From Proteiniborus sp. MB09-C3 (GTDB taxonomy: Bacteria > Bacillota > Clostridia > Tissierellales > Proteiniboraceae): 64,000 nucleotides of DNA. The translations under genes and the position numbers were made by a program. Positions 1 to 10,162 of this stretch are shown piece after piece (the first letter of the stretch is position 1; each line of letters opens with the position of its first letter). The DNA lies in contig NZ_CP127161.1 of assembly GCF_030263895.1 (NCBI RefSeq), forward strand, positions 2,480,001 to 2,544,000, given 5' to 3'. The notes beneath the pieces are model-generated. The model saw nothing but the letters and a program-made list of their open reading frames with translations, had not been told where the DNA came from and did not search any database.

Positions 1-382
1 GAGAAAAGAAGTATATAATGCAGTTGAGAAAACAAAATACAATAGTAAAATGAATTTAAATATTGCATTAAATTATGGTGGTAGATATGAAATAGTTAAT
101 GGGATAAAGTTATTAGTAAATGATGTGAAAAGTGGTAACATTAATTTAGACGATATAGATGAAGACTTATTTAAGAACTATCTTTTTACAAAAGATCAAC
201 CTGATCCTGATTTGCTAATTAGACCAAGCGGAGAAAAACGTATAAGTAATTTTTTACTTTATCAAATTGCTTATACAGAATTTATTTTTACAGATGTATA
301 CTGGCCAGAGTTTACTACAGAAGAATTTTATAAATCTATAATTGAATTTCAAAGTAGAAAACGTAGATTTGGGGGAATTTAG
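1..382 (+). CDS. uppS: Isoprenyl transferase (undecaprenyl diphosphate synthase), 5'-truncated by window
   Basis: C-terminal part of the cis-prenyltransferase that condenses isopentenyl diphosphate onto farnesyl diphosphate to make the C55 lipid carrier for peptidoglycan and teichoic acid synthesis. The frame is open from base 2, so the real start lies before the window and about 126 residues are visible. Diagnostic blocks are LNIALNYGGR near the left end and LLIRPSGEKRISNFLLYQ, which carries the conserved R-x-S-x-E-x-R substrate-binding pattern. The C-terminus (RKRRFGG) is typical of the family. cdsA starts 10 bases downstream, giving the usual uppS-cdsA-dxr-rseP lipid/isoprenoid operon. Seen directly: motifs and open 5' end. 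Known: family function. Confidence 0.95.
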   Translation, partial: RKEVYNAVEKTKYNSKMNLNIALNYGGRYEIVNGIKLLVNDVKSGNINLDDIDEDLFKNYLFTKDQPDPDLLIRPSGEKRISNFLLYQIAYTEFIFTDVYWPEFTTEEFYKSIIEFQSRKRRFGGI

Positions 383-392
383 GTGAATAGCT

Positions 393-1166
393 ATGAAGGT
401 TAGAGTTATTTCTGGAATTATTGGGTTAGTTATTCTTTTTACAGTGGTTTTAGTAGGCGGTCAAGTATTAAATATTTCTACTCTATTGATTTCCTTTATA
501 GGACTATATGAATTTGATAGAGCAGTAAGAAAAATTAATGGACTCAAGCCCATACTAGTTATTAATTATTTATTTACAATTTGTTTATACACTTTACTTA
601 TGATAAATAAAAATAATTTATTTACACTTATACTATTTATATATATTATGTCTTTACTATGCTTATTAGTTTTTGATGAGAAGGTAAAGATTAGCGATAT
701 AGCAGTTACTGCTCTAGGGGCTTTATATATACCTTTTTCCATTTCGCATATAGCCTTACTAGGTGGAAGTATTTATATTTGGCTAGTCTTCATAACTGCT
801 TGGGGTACAGATACTTTTGCTTATTTTGTTGGGGTTAATTTTGGAAAGAGAAAATTATGTCCTAACTTAAGTCCAAATAAAAGCATAGAAGGTTCTTTCG
901 GAGGAATTTTAGGAAGCTTATGCTTAGCCTTGATATTTTCCTTTTACTTTAAGCTTGATAATGTATTTGGCATCGCCGTATTAAGTATTATTTGTTCAGT
1001 AATGGCACAAATCGGAGATTTAACTGCTTCAAGAATCAAGAGACTAGCTAATATTAAAGATTATGGAAAAATAATGCCTGGACATGGAGGTATTTTAGAT
1101 AGATTTGATAGCATACTTTTTACTGGACCCTTAGTATATTATTATATAGCTTTATTTGTTTTATAA
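393..1166 (+). CDS. cdsA: Phosphatidate cytidylyltransferase (CDP-diglyceride synthase)
   Basis: Integral membrane enzyme that makes CDP-diacylglycerol from phosphatidic acid and CTP, the precursor of all phospholipids and the substrate of the pgsA product near 29 kb. The 257-residue protein has about seven hydrophobic segments. Near the C-terminus it carries the CDS signature: SRIKRLANIKDYGK followed by PGHGGILDRFDS, with the metal/substrate-binding Asp residues. The ATG at 393 follows GGTG at a normal distance. It sits in the uppS-cdsA-dxr operon and no terminator separates it from either neighbour. Confidence 0.95.
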   Translation: MKVRVISGIIGLVILFTVVLVGGQVLNISTLLISFIGLYEFDRAVRKINGLKPILVINYLFTICLYTLLMINKNNLFTLILFIYIMSLLCLLVFDEKVKISDIAVTALGALYIPFSISHIALLGGSIYIWLVFITAWGTDTFAYFVGVNFGKRKLCPNLSPNKSIEGSFGGILGSLCLALIFSFYFKLDNVFGIAVLSIICSVMAQIGDLTASRIKRLANIKDYGKIMPGHGGILDRFDSILFTGPLVYYYIALFVL

Positions 1167-1229
1167 TAGTTCTCTATCTAAAACTATGTAATAATAACTA
1201 ATAATGGTTGTCAGAATAGGAGTGATATT

Positions 1230-2378
1230 TTGAAAGGAATAAGTATATTAGGGTCTACGGGTTCAATAGGGACTCAGGCCTTAGATGTGATTAAGCATTC
1301 TGGAGAATATAAAGTCATTGCATTAACAACAAATAGAAATATCGACTTATTAGAACAGCAAGCTTTAGAATTTTCTCCAAGGCTTGTTGCCGTTATGGAC
1401 TTAGATAAATCTAAGATTTTAAAAGATAGACTAAGAGGGTATAATATAAAAGTAGTGTCTGGCATAGAGGGATTAATAGAAGCAGCTGCCATAGAAGGAG
1501 CGGATGTGGTAATTACTTCTGTAGTTGGTATGATAGGCCTGCTTCCTACTTTAGAGGCAATTAAATCTGGTAAAAAAATTGCACTTGCCAACAAAGAAAC
1601 TTTAGTAACAGCAGGTGAAATTGTAATGAAAGAGGCTTCAAAGAATAAAGTGGATATAATACCTATTGATAGCGAGCATTCTGCTATCTTTCAAGGCTTG
1701 AGATGTGGGAATAGAGATGAGGTTTCTAAGCTAATATTGACTGCCTCAGGAGGACCCTTTAGAGGAAAATCCACAAATGATTTAAAGAATATTAAAGTGG
1801 AAGAGGCACTTAAGCATCCAAACTGGTCTATGGGTAAAAAGCTAACTATAGATTCAGCTACTTTAATGAATAAAGGCTTAGAGCTTATTGAGGCTAAATG
1901 GTTGTTTAACGTTGATATTGATAAAATAGATGTGATAGTACATCCTCAAAGTATAATTCACTCAATGGTAGAATATATTGATGGTAGTATAATTGCTCAT
2001 ATGGGTATTCCTGATATGAGAATACCCATTCAATATTCATTGACTCACCCTAAAAGAATAGGAAACCAATTAAAAAAACTTGATTTTATTGCTTTAAAGG
2101 AGCTCACATTTGAGTTACCTGATACAAAGGTTTTTCCATGTTTAGAGCTAGCATATGAAGCTATTAAGTCTGGAGGAACTATGCCTGCAGTATTAAATGC
2201 TTCAAATGAAGTTGCTGTAGAGCTGTTTTTAAGCAATAAAATTGGTTTTTTAGAGATACCTAATATCATTCATAATGTTATGACTCGTCATATTTTAATT
2301 AAAAATCCTACATTAGATGATATTCTAGAAAGTGATAAATGGGCAAGAGAAGTAGTTATAAATAGAACATGTAATTAA
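1230..2378 (+). CDS. dxr: 1-deoxy-D-xylulose 5-phosphate reductoisomerase
   Basis: Converts DXP to 2-C-methyl-D-erythritol 4-phosphate with NADPH, the committed step of the MEP isoprenoid pathway. The N-terminus has the nucleotide-binding loop GSTGSIGTQALDVI. Further on come DSEHSAIFQ, SGGPFRGKS and HPNWSMGKKLTIDSATLMNKGLE, which provide metal and substrate ligands. Its 382 residues are normal for the family. The start is a TTG preceded by AGGAGTG. ispG, another MEP enzyme, lies two genes downstream, and uppS uses the product, so this is a coherent isoprenoid operon. Confidence 0.96.
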   Translation: MKGISILGSTGSIGTQALDVIKHSGEYKVIALTTNRNIDLLEQQALEFSPRLVAVMDLDKSKILKDRLRGYNIKVVSGIEGLIEAAAIEGADVVITSVVGMIGLLPTLEAIKSGKKIALANKETLVTAGEIVMKEASKNKVDIIPIDSEHSAIFQGLRCGNRDEVSKLILTASGGPFRGKSTNDLKNIKVEEALKHPNWSMGKKLTIDSATLMNKGLELIEAKWLFNVDIDKIDVIVHPQSIIHSMVEYIDGSIIAHMGIPDMRIPIQYSLTHPKRIGNQLKKLDFIALKELTFELPDTKVFPCLELAYEAIKSGGTMPAVLNASNEVAVELFLSNKIGFLEIPNIIHNVMTRHILIKNPTLDDILESDKWAREVVINRTCN

Positions 2379-2394
2379 GGGTGGTGTTTTGTAA

Positions 2395-3402
2395 TTGAAA
2401 ACAGCTTTAGCGACGATTTTTGTGTTTTTTATAGTTGTAGTCTTTCATGAATTTGGACATTTCATTATAGCAAAGATTTCAGGAATAAAGGTACATGAAT
2501 TTGCCATTGGAATGGGTCCTCAATTATTCAAAATAAATAAAGGGGATACAGATTATAGCCTAAGACTTTTACCTATTGGTGGCTATGTCAGAATGGAAGG
2601 TGAAGATGAATATTCTGAGGATGCAAGGAGTTTTAGTAAAAAGCCTATTGGAACTAGAATGGCAGTTATTGCTGCAGGGGCTATAATGAACTTTATTTTA
2701 GCGATTATCGTGTTCAGTATTTATTCTTACAATGTAGGCGTGCCTACTACAACCATAGATGAAGCTACAGAAAAGTTGCCTGCATATGAATCAGGACTTA
2801 GAAGTGGCGATACTATTATAAGCATTAACAATTTTAAGGTAAATAGTTGGGGAGATATTTCAAAAATTATTAACGCTGCACAGGGAGAAAAAATAACAGT
2901 TTTAGTTACAAGAAATGAAAAAGAACATAATTTTACAATTAAACCGATAATAAATAAAGAAGAAAATAGACTGATTATCGGTATTTCCCCTAAAACGACC
3001 AGATCTTTGTCGTTAGCAATAAAGAGTGGATTCCAGAATATGATAATGATCTTGGGATTGATGTTTCAATTTATTGCTATGCTCTTCAAAGGTAAAGTGA
3101 GTAGTGGAGATATTTCAGGCCCTGTGGGTATAGTTTATCTTGTGGGAGAAGCTGCTAAGTCAGGCTTTCAATATGTCCTTTATGTTGCAGGATTTATAAG
3201 TATAAACCTAGGATTTTTTAATTTACTGCCAATACCTGCACTGGATGGAAGCAGGCTTGTATTTCTGCTGTTTGAACTAATTCGAGGAAAGCCAGTAAAG
3301 CCAGAAAGAGAAGGATTTATCCACTTTATAGGGTTTGTATTTTTAATTGCATTGATGTTAATTGTGGCTTATAAGGACATAATTAAATTCAACATTTTTT
3401 AG
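2395..3402 (+). CDS. rseP: Site-2 intramembrane zinc metalloprotease RseP/RasP
   Basis: Membrane protease that cuts substrates such as anti-sigma factors and signal-peptide remnants within the bilayer. The zinc motif H18-E-F-G-H22 lies in the first hydrophobic segment. A single PDZ domain spans about residues 110-190, and the second active-site motif NLLPIPALDGSRL lies near the C-terminus. Length is 335 residues. The start is TTG at 2395, preceded by GGGTGG. It follows dxr by 16 bases and precedes ispG by 11 bases, so the genes are probably co-transcribed. Confidence 0.93.
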   Translation: MKTALATIFVFFIVVVFHEFGHFIIAKISGIKVHEFAIGMGPQLFKINKGDTDYSLRLLPIGGYVRMEGEDEYSEDARSFSKKPIGTRMAVIAAGAIMNFILAIIVFSIYSYNVGVPTTTIDEATEKLPAYESGLRSGDTIISINNFKVNSWGDISKIINAAQGEKITVLVTRNEKEHNFTIKPIINKEENRLIIGISPKTTRSLSLAIKSGFQNMIMILGLMFQFIAMLFKGKVSSGDISGPVGIVYLVGEAAKSGFQYVLYVAGFISINLGFFNLLPIPALDGSRLVFLLFELIRGKPVKPEREGFIHFIGFVFLIALMLIVAYKDIIKFNIF

Positions 3403-3413
3403 GCGGTGAAGCT

Positions 3414-4460
3414 ATGAGAAGAAAAAGCAAGGAAATATTTATAGGTAATGTAGGCATTGGAGGAGAGCAACCTATAACTGTTCAATCAATGACAAACACA
3501 GATACAAGGGATGCGGAAAAGACGATTAAACAAATATTAGAGCTTGAAAAAGAAGGCTGTGATTTAGTGCGTGTTGCTGTTCCTGATAAGGAAGCCGCTG
3601 AAGCCATAAAAAGAATAAAGCAAGGAATTAATATTCCCCTTATAGCTGATATACATTTTGATTATAGGCTTGCCCTTAACTCAATAAAAAATGGAGTAGA
3701 CGGCCTTAGAATAAATCCAGGGAATATTGGTTCAAAGGATAAAGTAAGGGAAGTAGTTTTGGCATGCAAGGAAAGACAAATTCCCATAAGGATTGGGGTT
3801 AATTCAGGCTCAATTAAACGAGAAGTAATTGAAAAATATAAGGGAGTGAATGAAGATTCTATAGTCTATAGTGCATTAGAGCATATTAGAATATTGGAAG
3901 ATTTGAATTATGATAATATCAAGATTTCTTTAAAAGCTACAGATGTGGAATTAACCGTAAATGCATATAAAAAAGCAGCTGAAATAATAGATTATCCCTT
4001 TCACATTGGAATAACTGAATCGGGTACTCCTTGGAGTGGCACCATTAAATCGGCCATAGGCATTGGTTCATTGCTCCTTATGGGCATTGGTGATACCATA
4101 AGGGTTTCACTTACAGGTAATCCTGTTGAGGAAGTAAGAGTTGGTAAACAAATATTAAGGACATTAGGATTACTTAAAGATAAGATAGAGATTATTTCAT
4201 GCCCCACTTGTGGCAGGACCCAGATTGATCTAATTAATCTAGTTGGTAGAGTTGAAGAGAGAATTAGAGGCATATCAAAGCCCATAAAAATTGCAATTAT
4301 GGGATGTGCAGTCAATGGGCCTGGAGAAGCTAGAGAAGCTGACTTAGGAATAGCAGGCGGTGTAGGGTGTGCCCTCATATTTAAAAAAGGTGAGATAATT
4401 AAAAAAGTTGAAGAGGATAAGTTACTTGATGAACTTATTAATGAAATAGAAAAATTATAG
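3414..4460 (+). CDS. ispG: 4-hydroxy-3-methylbut-2-en-1-yl diphosphate synthase (flavodoxin/ferredoxin)
   Basis: Iron-sulfur enzyme of the MEP pathway that reductively converts MEcPP to HMBPP. The 348-residue protein has an N-terminal TIM-barrel (VQSMTNTDTRD, LRINPGNIG) and a C-terminal [4Fe-4S] module with ligands in CPTCGR and CAVNGPGE. The ATG follows GGCGGTGA. It occupies the place between rseP and polC where Bacillus has proS, an arrangement known in Clostridia. Confidence 0.96.
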   Translation: MRRKSKEIFIGNVGIGGEQPITVQSMTNTDTRDAEKTIKQILELEKEGCDLVRVAVPDKEAAEAIKRIKQGINIPLIADIHFDYRLALNSIKNGVDGLRINPGNIGSKDKVREVVLACKERQIPIRIGVNSGSIKREVIEKYKGVNEDSIVYSALEHIRILEDLNYDNIKISLKATDVELTVNAYKKAAEIIDYPFHIGITESGTPWSGTIKSAIGIGSLLLMGIGDTIRVSLTGNPVEEVRVGKQILRTLGLLKDKIEIISCPTCGRTQIDLINLVGRVEERIRGISKPIKIAIMGCAVNGPGEAREADLGIAGGVGCALIFKKGEIIKKVEEDKLLDELINEIEKL

Positions 4461-4479
4461 ATAAAACTAGGGTGATAAA

Positions 4480-5118
4480 ATGTGCTCTGTAACTGTAATA
4501 ATACCCGCATATAACGAAGGCAAAACTATTGGTGAAGTTATTAAAGTAGTGAAGAAAGTTAAATTAGTTGATAAAGTCATAGTAGTGAGCGATGGCTCGG
4601 TAGATAATACTGTAGATATTGCCAAAAAACATGATGTAGAAATACTGGAGTTAGTAAATAACATTGGTAAAGGTGGAGCATTAAGCAAAGGTGTAGATGC
4701 TACATATTCAGAAATTATATTATTTTTGGATGCAGACCTTATTGGAATAAACGAGCAGCATGTTATTGATTTATTAATTCCAGTTATAGATGGAGAAGTT
4801 GATATGACAATTGGTGTATTTACTAATGGAAGGTTTACAACAGATTTAGCACAGAAAGTAGCACCATATCTATCTGGGCAAAGAGCAATTAAGCGATATA
4901 TATTTGAAAATATACCTGGTATTGACATCACAAGATACGGCGTAGAGGTAGCTTTAACTAAATACGTAGCGAATAATAACATAAAGTCTAAAGAAGTTAC
5001 ATTGAAAAACCTTACTCATGTAATGAAAGAGGAAAAGTTAGGGCTAGTGAAAGGCTTTGCTTCTAGACTTAAAATGTATTGGGATATTGTAAAAATATTA
5101 ACTAATATAGATAGGTGA
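4480..5118 (+). CDS. Family 2 glycosyltransferase (GT-A fold)
   Basis: A 212-residue cytoplasmic glycosyltransferase of the GT2 superfamily. The N-terminal VTVIIPAYNEGKTIGEVI is the nucleotide-sugar binding start. KVIVVSDGSVDNT and LFLDADLIG follow, with the acidic metal-binding DAD motif near residue 87. It lacks transmembrane segments and is short, resembling the glucosyl-3-phosphoglycerate-synthase-like members. Donor and acceptor cannot be told from sequence. It lies between ispG and an mgtC-like gene, with only 4 bases to the latter, so translation is probably coupled. Confidence 0.8.
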   Translation: MCSVTVIIPAYNEGKTIGEVIKVVKKVKLVDKVIVVSDGSVDNTVDIAKKHDVEILELVNNIGKGGALSKGVDATYSEIILFLDADLIGINEQHVIDLLIPVIDGEVDMTIGVFTNGRFTTDLAQKVAPYLSGQRAIKRYIFENIPGIDITRYGVEVALTKYVANNNIKSKEVTLKNLTHVMKEEKLGLVKGFASRLKMYWDIVKILTNIDR

Positions 5119-5122
5119 TGGA

Positions 5123-5788
5123 ATGCTTTCGGTTAAAGAGGTAACTTTTAGATTGATACTTTCTGTTTTTTTATCAGGTATTATTGGTATTGAAAGAGAA
5201 AGCATCAAAAGGCCTGCTGGGCTTAGGACCCACATTTTAGTATGTGTTGGGTCAACACTTGTTATGCTTACATCTATATTCATTTTTGATATGTTTAAAG
5301 AGCAAACTGCCTTGCAGCCTGATAGACTTGGAGCACAGGTTATAAGCGGAATAGGTTTTTTAGGAGCAGGGACAATTATTAGGCAAGGAGATACAGTTAG
5401 GGGATTAACTACAGCAGCTAGCTTATGGGCAGTTGCATGTATAGGAATTGCTATAGGGGCAGGTTTTTATATAGGTGCTATAATTTCTGTTTTATTAGTT
5501 CTAGTTACTCTATTATCTTTCTCTAGGGTTGAAAAGCGTATAAAAGTTAGAAGCAACTATTTGAACCTAGAAATAACTGCTATCAATAAGCCGGGACAGT
5601 TAGGAAAGATATGCAAAACCATTGGAGATTTAGGTGGACATATTTTAAGTATTGAGCTAGAACCTGAGGATGATCAAATAGAAATAGTAAATTTAATAAT
5701 AAAAGTTCCTAATCTTTCCTTAAAAAATGACTTAATTAATAAATTAAGCAATGAAGACGGCGTTGTAAATGTATTAAACAGATCATAA
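5123..5788 (+). CDS. MgtC/SapB family membrane protein with C-terminal regulatory domain
   Basis: The N-terminal half has about four transmembrane helices with MgtC signatures (GIIGIERE, RPAGLRTHILVCVGS, GAGTIIRQGDTVRGLTTAASLWAVACIG). The C-terminal ~75 residues look like a small ACT-type ligand-binding domain (LEITAINKPGQLGKICKTIG). Family members are linked to Mg2+ limitation and to modulation of P-type or F-type ATPases; exact function is unresolved. Length is 221 residues. It starts 4 bases after the glycosyltransferase gene. That pair inserted before polC is not part of the Bacillus arrangement. Confidence 0.85.
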   Translation: MLSVKEVTFRLILSVFLSGIIGIERESIKRPAGLRTHILVCVGSTLVMLTSIFIFDMFKEQTALQPDRLGAQVISGIGFLGAGTIIRQGDTVRGLTTAASLWAVACIGIAIGAGFYIGAIISVLLVLVTLLSFSRVEKRIKVRSNYLNLEITAINKPGQLGKICKTIGDLGGHILSIELEPEDDQIEIVNLIIKVPNLSLKNDLINKLSNEDGVVNVLNRS

Positions 5789-5806
5789 TACAGGAGGATA
5801 TGTAGT

Positions 5807-8800
5807 ATGGCCTTGCTAAAGAAAAAAACTCTTAATAGCCTTTTAGAGGCTTTAGGTATAGATAATAAGAATGAATCTATGTCTAATATTATTATTGAAA
5901 GAGTTACTGTAAATACTAATAATAAAGCATTAAAATTATACTTGAAATCAGATAATATTATAACGAATGATTTAATTGATGAAATTAAATCAAGATTATT
6001 AAATAGATTTATTGGACTAGATAACATTTTTATATCAATGAATTATAAAGATATGAAATGCAGTAAAGAATCCTTAATCGATCTTTATATGACGAATATT
6101 TTGGATTTAATTAGAAATGAAATACCCTCAAGTTCAGCTTGGATAGATTCAATTAAATGGGAAGCCAGTAACGAAATATTAAATATTTACATAGGAAGTA
6201 AGATAGGATTAACAGCTTTACATAATAAAGTTATGGACAAGCAAATAGAAGAACTGATAAATGATGATTTGGGATTAAACTATAAAATTGAATTCAATTA
6301 TGTTGAGAGTCAACTTCTATCAGAAGAAGAGCATTATAAAATCAAAGAAATAGAAGAGACTAAGATGCTAGAGAATCTATTAGCAGAAGTAAATGATAAT
6401 GGGAAAAAGTTTGATTCCAAGAAAAAAAATTCAAATGATAGAAAAAATTCAGGCTCACTTATCTATGGAAATAAAATACAAAATGAAATAATAAAGATTT
6501 CTGATATTAATATTGAATCAGGAAGCGTTGCTATTGAGGGAGAAATATTTGATTTAGATTGCAAAGAAATCAAAGGTGACAAAAAAATATATACATTTAA
6601 CATTACTGATCTAACAAGTTCAATTACTATAAAGATTTTTGCGAACAAGAAGGTGCAAGAAGTCTTTGATTCGAGTCTAGTAGAAGGCTTGTATGTAAAA
6701 GCCTATGGCGATGTAATTTATGATAACTATTTAAGACAAATAGCTATCAACCTGAGGTCATTAGAACTAGCCGAAAGAACAGTAAGAGTTGATAATTGCC
6801 AAGAGAAAAGAGTTGAACTTCATTGTCATACAAAAATGAGTGCTATGGACGGAGTTTCTAATTTTAGTGATATTGCGAAAAGAGCTGCTGATTGGGGACA
6901 TAAAGCCTTAGCTATTACAGACCACGGCGTTGTTCAAGCTTATCCAGAGGGCATGGAATCTGCGAAAAAATATGGAATAAAGATATTATATGGTGTAGAG
7001 GGATATTTAGTCAATGATATTAAACCCATTGTAACTTATACAAAATCACAAGATATTGATACAGAATATGTTGTATTTGATATTGAGACTACTGGATTTT
7101 CAAATAAAAATGATAAGGTAACTGAAATTGGAGCTGTTAAGATAATAAATGGTCAAGTTGTTGATAGATTTAGTCAACTGATAAATCCAAAGATAAAAAT
7201 ACCAGAGAAAATAATTGAACTAACAGGAATTACGGATGAGCTTGTTGCAAATGAACCTATTATAGATGAGGTTTTACCTAGGTTTATTGAATTTATAGGA
7301 AATAGTGTTTTAGTAGCTCATAATGCATCCTTTGACACGGGATTTATTAGAGAAAATTGTAATCGTATTGGTTTAGTATTTAATAATACTACACTAGATA
7401 CTTTACAGCTTTCAAGAGAATTACTTCCACATTTAAAAAGTCACAAGCTAAATATCATAGCTAAGCACTTAAATGTTAGTCTTGAAAATCATCATAGAGC
7501 TGTTGATGACTCTGAGGCAACTGCTAAAATTTTTATCAAATTAGTTGAAATGCTTAAGGAGAAAGGTGTTACAAAGCTTGAAGAAATAAATACTGTATTT
7601 GAAGGCAACAAAAATATTAAATCAGATAGTACTTTCCATATAATTATATTTGCTAAAAATCAAAATGGTCTTAAAACCTTATATAAAATAATTTCTGAAT
7701 CTCATTTAAAGTATTTTCATAGAAGACCAAGAATACCTAAATCTATGCTTTCGAAATATAGAGATGATTTGGTTATAGGAACAGCATGTGAAGCAGGTGA
7801 GCTATATAAAAGTATTTTATCTAATAGAGCAGAGGATGAAATAAAAGATATAGTTAATTTCTATGATTTTCTGGAAATTCAGCCTCTTGCAAATAACATG
7901 TTTTTAATAGACAACAATTCAGTAAAAGACATAGATGAACTAAAATCTATAAATAGAAAAATAGTTGAACTAGGTGAAGAACACGATAAACCTGTGGTAG
8001 CAACAGGAGATGTACATTTTTTAGATCCTCACGAAGAAATGTATAGACGTATACTACTAGCTGGGCAGGGTTTTTCCGATGCAGATAAACCTATGCCGTT
8101 ATATTTAAGGACTACTAATGAAATGCTAGAGGAATTTAGTTATTTAGGAGAGAAAAAAGCAAAAGAAGTTGTAATACAGAATACAAACCTTATAGCTGAC
8201 ATGATAGAGGAAATATTACCAATCCCAGATGGAACCTATCCTCCAGTTATTGATGGAGTAGACGAAGAACTTAGAAATATGAACTATAAGAAGGCGAAAG
8301 AGATTTATGGTGACCCTTTACCCGAGATAGTACAGGCTAGATTAGATAGAGAGTTGAATTCAATTATTTCTAATGGATATGCAGTTATGTATATAATTGC
8401 ACAGAAATTAGTTACAAAGTCACTAAGTGATGGTTATCTTGTTGGCTCAAGAGGTTCAGTAGGTTCTTCTTTTGTTGCAACTATGAGTGATATAACGGAG
8501 GTAAATCCTCTACCACCTCATTATATATGTGAAAACTGTAAAAACTGCGAGTTTATTCTTGATGGTTCTTTTAGCTCTGGAGCAGATCTTCCTAATAAGA
8601 TATGTCCTAAATGTGGAGCTCAATATAAAAAGAATGGGCATGATATACCATTTGAAGTTTTCTTAGGATTTGAGGGAGACAAGGAACCAGATATTGACCT
8701 AAACTTTGCAGGGGAATATCAACCTAAAGCCCACCAGTATACGGAAGAAGTCTTTGGAAAGGGTTATGTATTTAGAGCTGGTACAATAGGCACTATTGCA

Positions 8801-10114
8801 GAAAAGACTGCATATGGATATGTGAAAAAATATTTTGAAGAAAGAAACATATCTGTTAATAATGCTGAAATAAATCGTTTAGTAAGAGGTTGTACTGGAA
8901 TAAAAAGAACCTCAGGACAACATCCAGGAGGAGTTATGGTTGTACCTAACTATAAGGAAATATATGATTTTACACCTATACAATATCCCGCAGATGACAG
9001 TAAATCAGGTGTAATAACAACCCATTTTGACTATCACTCTATAAGTGGTAGAATCCTTAAATTAGATATACTTGGGCATGATGTACCAAGTATTATAAGG
9101 ATGTTGGAAGATATTACAGGCATTAATGCACAGAGTATTCCATTAGATGACAAAGATACCTTAAAGCTCTTCACTAGCACTGAACCACTAGGTGTCACTA
9201 CGGAAGAAATAAATACTGAAGTTGGCACTCTTGGAGTACCTGAATTCGGAACAAAATTTGTAAGACAAATGCTGGTAGATACTGGACCAACTACTTTTGG
9301 GGAATTAGTAAGAATAAGTGGGCTATCTCACGGAACCGATGTATGGGTAAATAATGCACAGGATTTAGTAAGAAATGGAGTTGCTAAGTTAACTGGGGTT
9401 ATATCGACCAGAGACGATATAATGCTCTATCTAATATATAATGGGCTAGATAAAAAAAGATCCTTTAAGATAATGGAAAGAGTAAGAAAGGGGAAGGGGT
9501 TATCGGAGGAGGACGAAGAATACATGAGGGAAAATAAAATACCAGAATGGTATATACAGTCATGTAACACCATAAAATACATGTTTCCTAAGGCCCATGC
9601 TGTTGCGTATGTTATGATGTCCTTCAGAATAGCCTATTTTAAAGTACATTATCCAAGTGCCTTTTATGCTACTTATTTTACTTCAAAGGCAATAGATTTT
9701 GATGCAGAACTTGCTTTAAAGGGTAAAGAAGTTGTAAAAAATAAGATCCAAGAGTTAGAGAATATGGGGAATAACAAAACTGCAAAAGAAAAAAACCTGC
9801 TTACGGTTCTAGAAGTTGTACTTGAAATGTATTCAAGAGGCTTAGAATTCGAAAGAGTTGATTTATACAAGTCAGATAGTGATAAGTTTATAATTGGAGA
9901 AAAAGGCTTAATTCCTCCACTTAAATCCCTGGAGGGAGTTGGAGAAAATGCAGCAAGAAGTATTGCTGAGGAAAGGAAAAAAAGTGAATTTATATCCTTA
10001 GAAGACTTGACCAGTAGGTGTAAGATAACAAAAACTGTTTTAGAAGCTCTAGAGGCTCACGGATGCCTTGAAGGTATTCCTGAAAGCAATCAGCTTACTT
10101 TATTTAATATTTGA
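5807..10114 (+). CDS. polC: DNA polymerase III alpha subunit, Gram-positive PolC type
   Basis: Replicative polymerase with built-in proofreading. At 1435 residues it is full length. Order: N-terminal domains (1-230), OB fold (about 230-330), PHP domain beginning at HCHTKMSAMDG (about 340) and interrupted by the DnaQ-like 3'-5' exonuclease starting VVFDIETTG (about 421, D-x-E). The PHP domain then resumes (TGDVHFLDP), followed by the polymerase core with a zinc-binding segment (CENC...CPKCGA, about 907-940), the palm (PDIDLNFAGEYQ), and a C-terminal helix-hairpin-helix region ending QLTLFNI. The ATG follows AGGAGGATAT. A hairpin terminator lies 48 bases after the stop. Confidence 0.97.
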   Translation: MALLKKKTLNSLLEALGIDNKNESMSNIIIERVTVNTNNKALKLYLKSDNIITNDLIDEIKSRLLNRFIGLDNIFISMNYKDMKCSKESLIDLYMTNILDLIRNEIPSSSAWIDSIKWEASNEILNIYIGSKIGLTALHNKVMDKQIEELINDDLGLNYKIEFNYVESQLLSEEEHYKIKEIEETKMLENLLAEVNDNGKKFDSKKKNSNDRKNSGSLIYGNKIQNEIIKISDINIESGSVAIEGEIFDLDCKEIKGDKKIYTFNITDLTSSITIKIFANKKVQEVFDSSLVEGLYVKAYGDVIYDNYLRQIAINLRSLELAERTVRVDNCQEKRVELHCHTKMSAMDGVSNFSDIAKRAADWGHKALAITDHGVVQAYPEGMESAKKYGIKILYGVEGYLVNDIKPIVTYTKSQDIDTEYVVFDIETTGFSNKNDKVTEIGAVKIINGQVVDRFSQLINPKIKIPEKIIELTGITDELVANEPIIDEVLPRFIEFIGNSVLVAHNASFDTGFIRENCNRIGLVFNNTTLDTLQLSRELLPHLKSHKLNIIAKHLNVSLENHHRAVDDSEATAKIFIKLVEMLKEKGVTKLEEINTVFEGNKNIKSDSTFHIIIFAKNQNGLKTLYKIISESHLKYFHRRPRIPKSMLSKYRDDLVIGTACEAGELYKSILSNRAEDEIKDIVNFYDFLEIQPLANNMFLIDNNSVKDIDELKSINRKIVELGEEHDKPVVATGDVHFLDPHEEMYRRILLAGQGFSDADKPMPLYLRTTNEMLEEFSYLGEKKAKEVVIQNTNLIADMIEEILPIPDGTYPPVIDGVDEELRNMNYKKAKEIYGDPLPEIVQARLDRELNSIISNGYAVMYIIAQKLVTKSLSDGYLVGSRGSVGSSFVATMSDITEVNPLPPHYICENCKNCEFILDGSFSSGADLPNKICPKCGAQYKKNGHDIPFEVFLGFEGDKEPDIDLNFAGEYQPKAHQYTEEVFGKGYVFRAGTIGTIAEKTAYGYVKKYFEERNISVNNAEINRLVRGCTGIKRTSGQHPGGVMVVPNYKEIYDFTPIQYPADDSKSGVITTHFDYHSISGRILKLDILGHDVPSIIRMLEDITGINAQSIPLDDKDTLKLFTSTEPLGVTTEEINTEVGTLGVPEFGTKFVRQMLVDTGPTTFGELVRISGLSHGTDVWVNNAQDLVRNGVAKLTGVISTRDDIMLYLIYNGLDKKRSFKIMERVRKGKGLSEEDEEYMRENKIPEWYIQSCNTIKYMFPKAHAVAYVMMSFRIAYFKVHYPSAFYATYFTSKAIDFDAELALKGKEVVKNKIQELENMGNNKTAKEKNLLTVLEVVLEMYSRGLEFERVDLYKSDSDKFIIGEKGLIPPLKSLEGVGENAARSIAEERKKSEFISLEDLTSRCKITKTVLEALEAHGCLEGIPESNQLTLFNI

Positions 10115-10162
10115 TTTTTGGAAAAAACTATGATAAGCTTAAAATAAATAAACGTATGCAGC

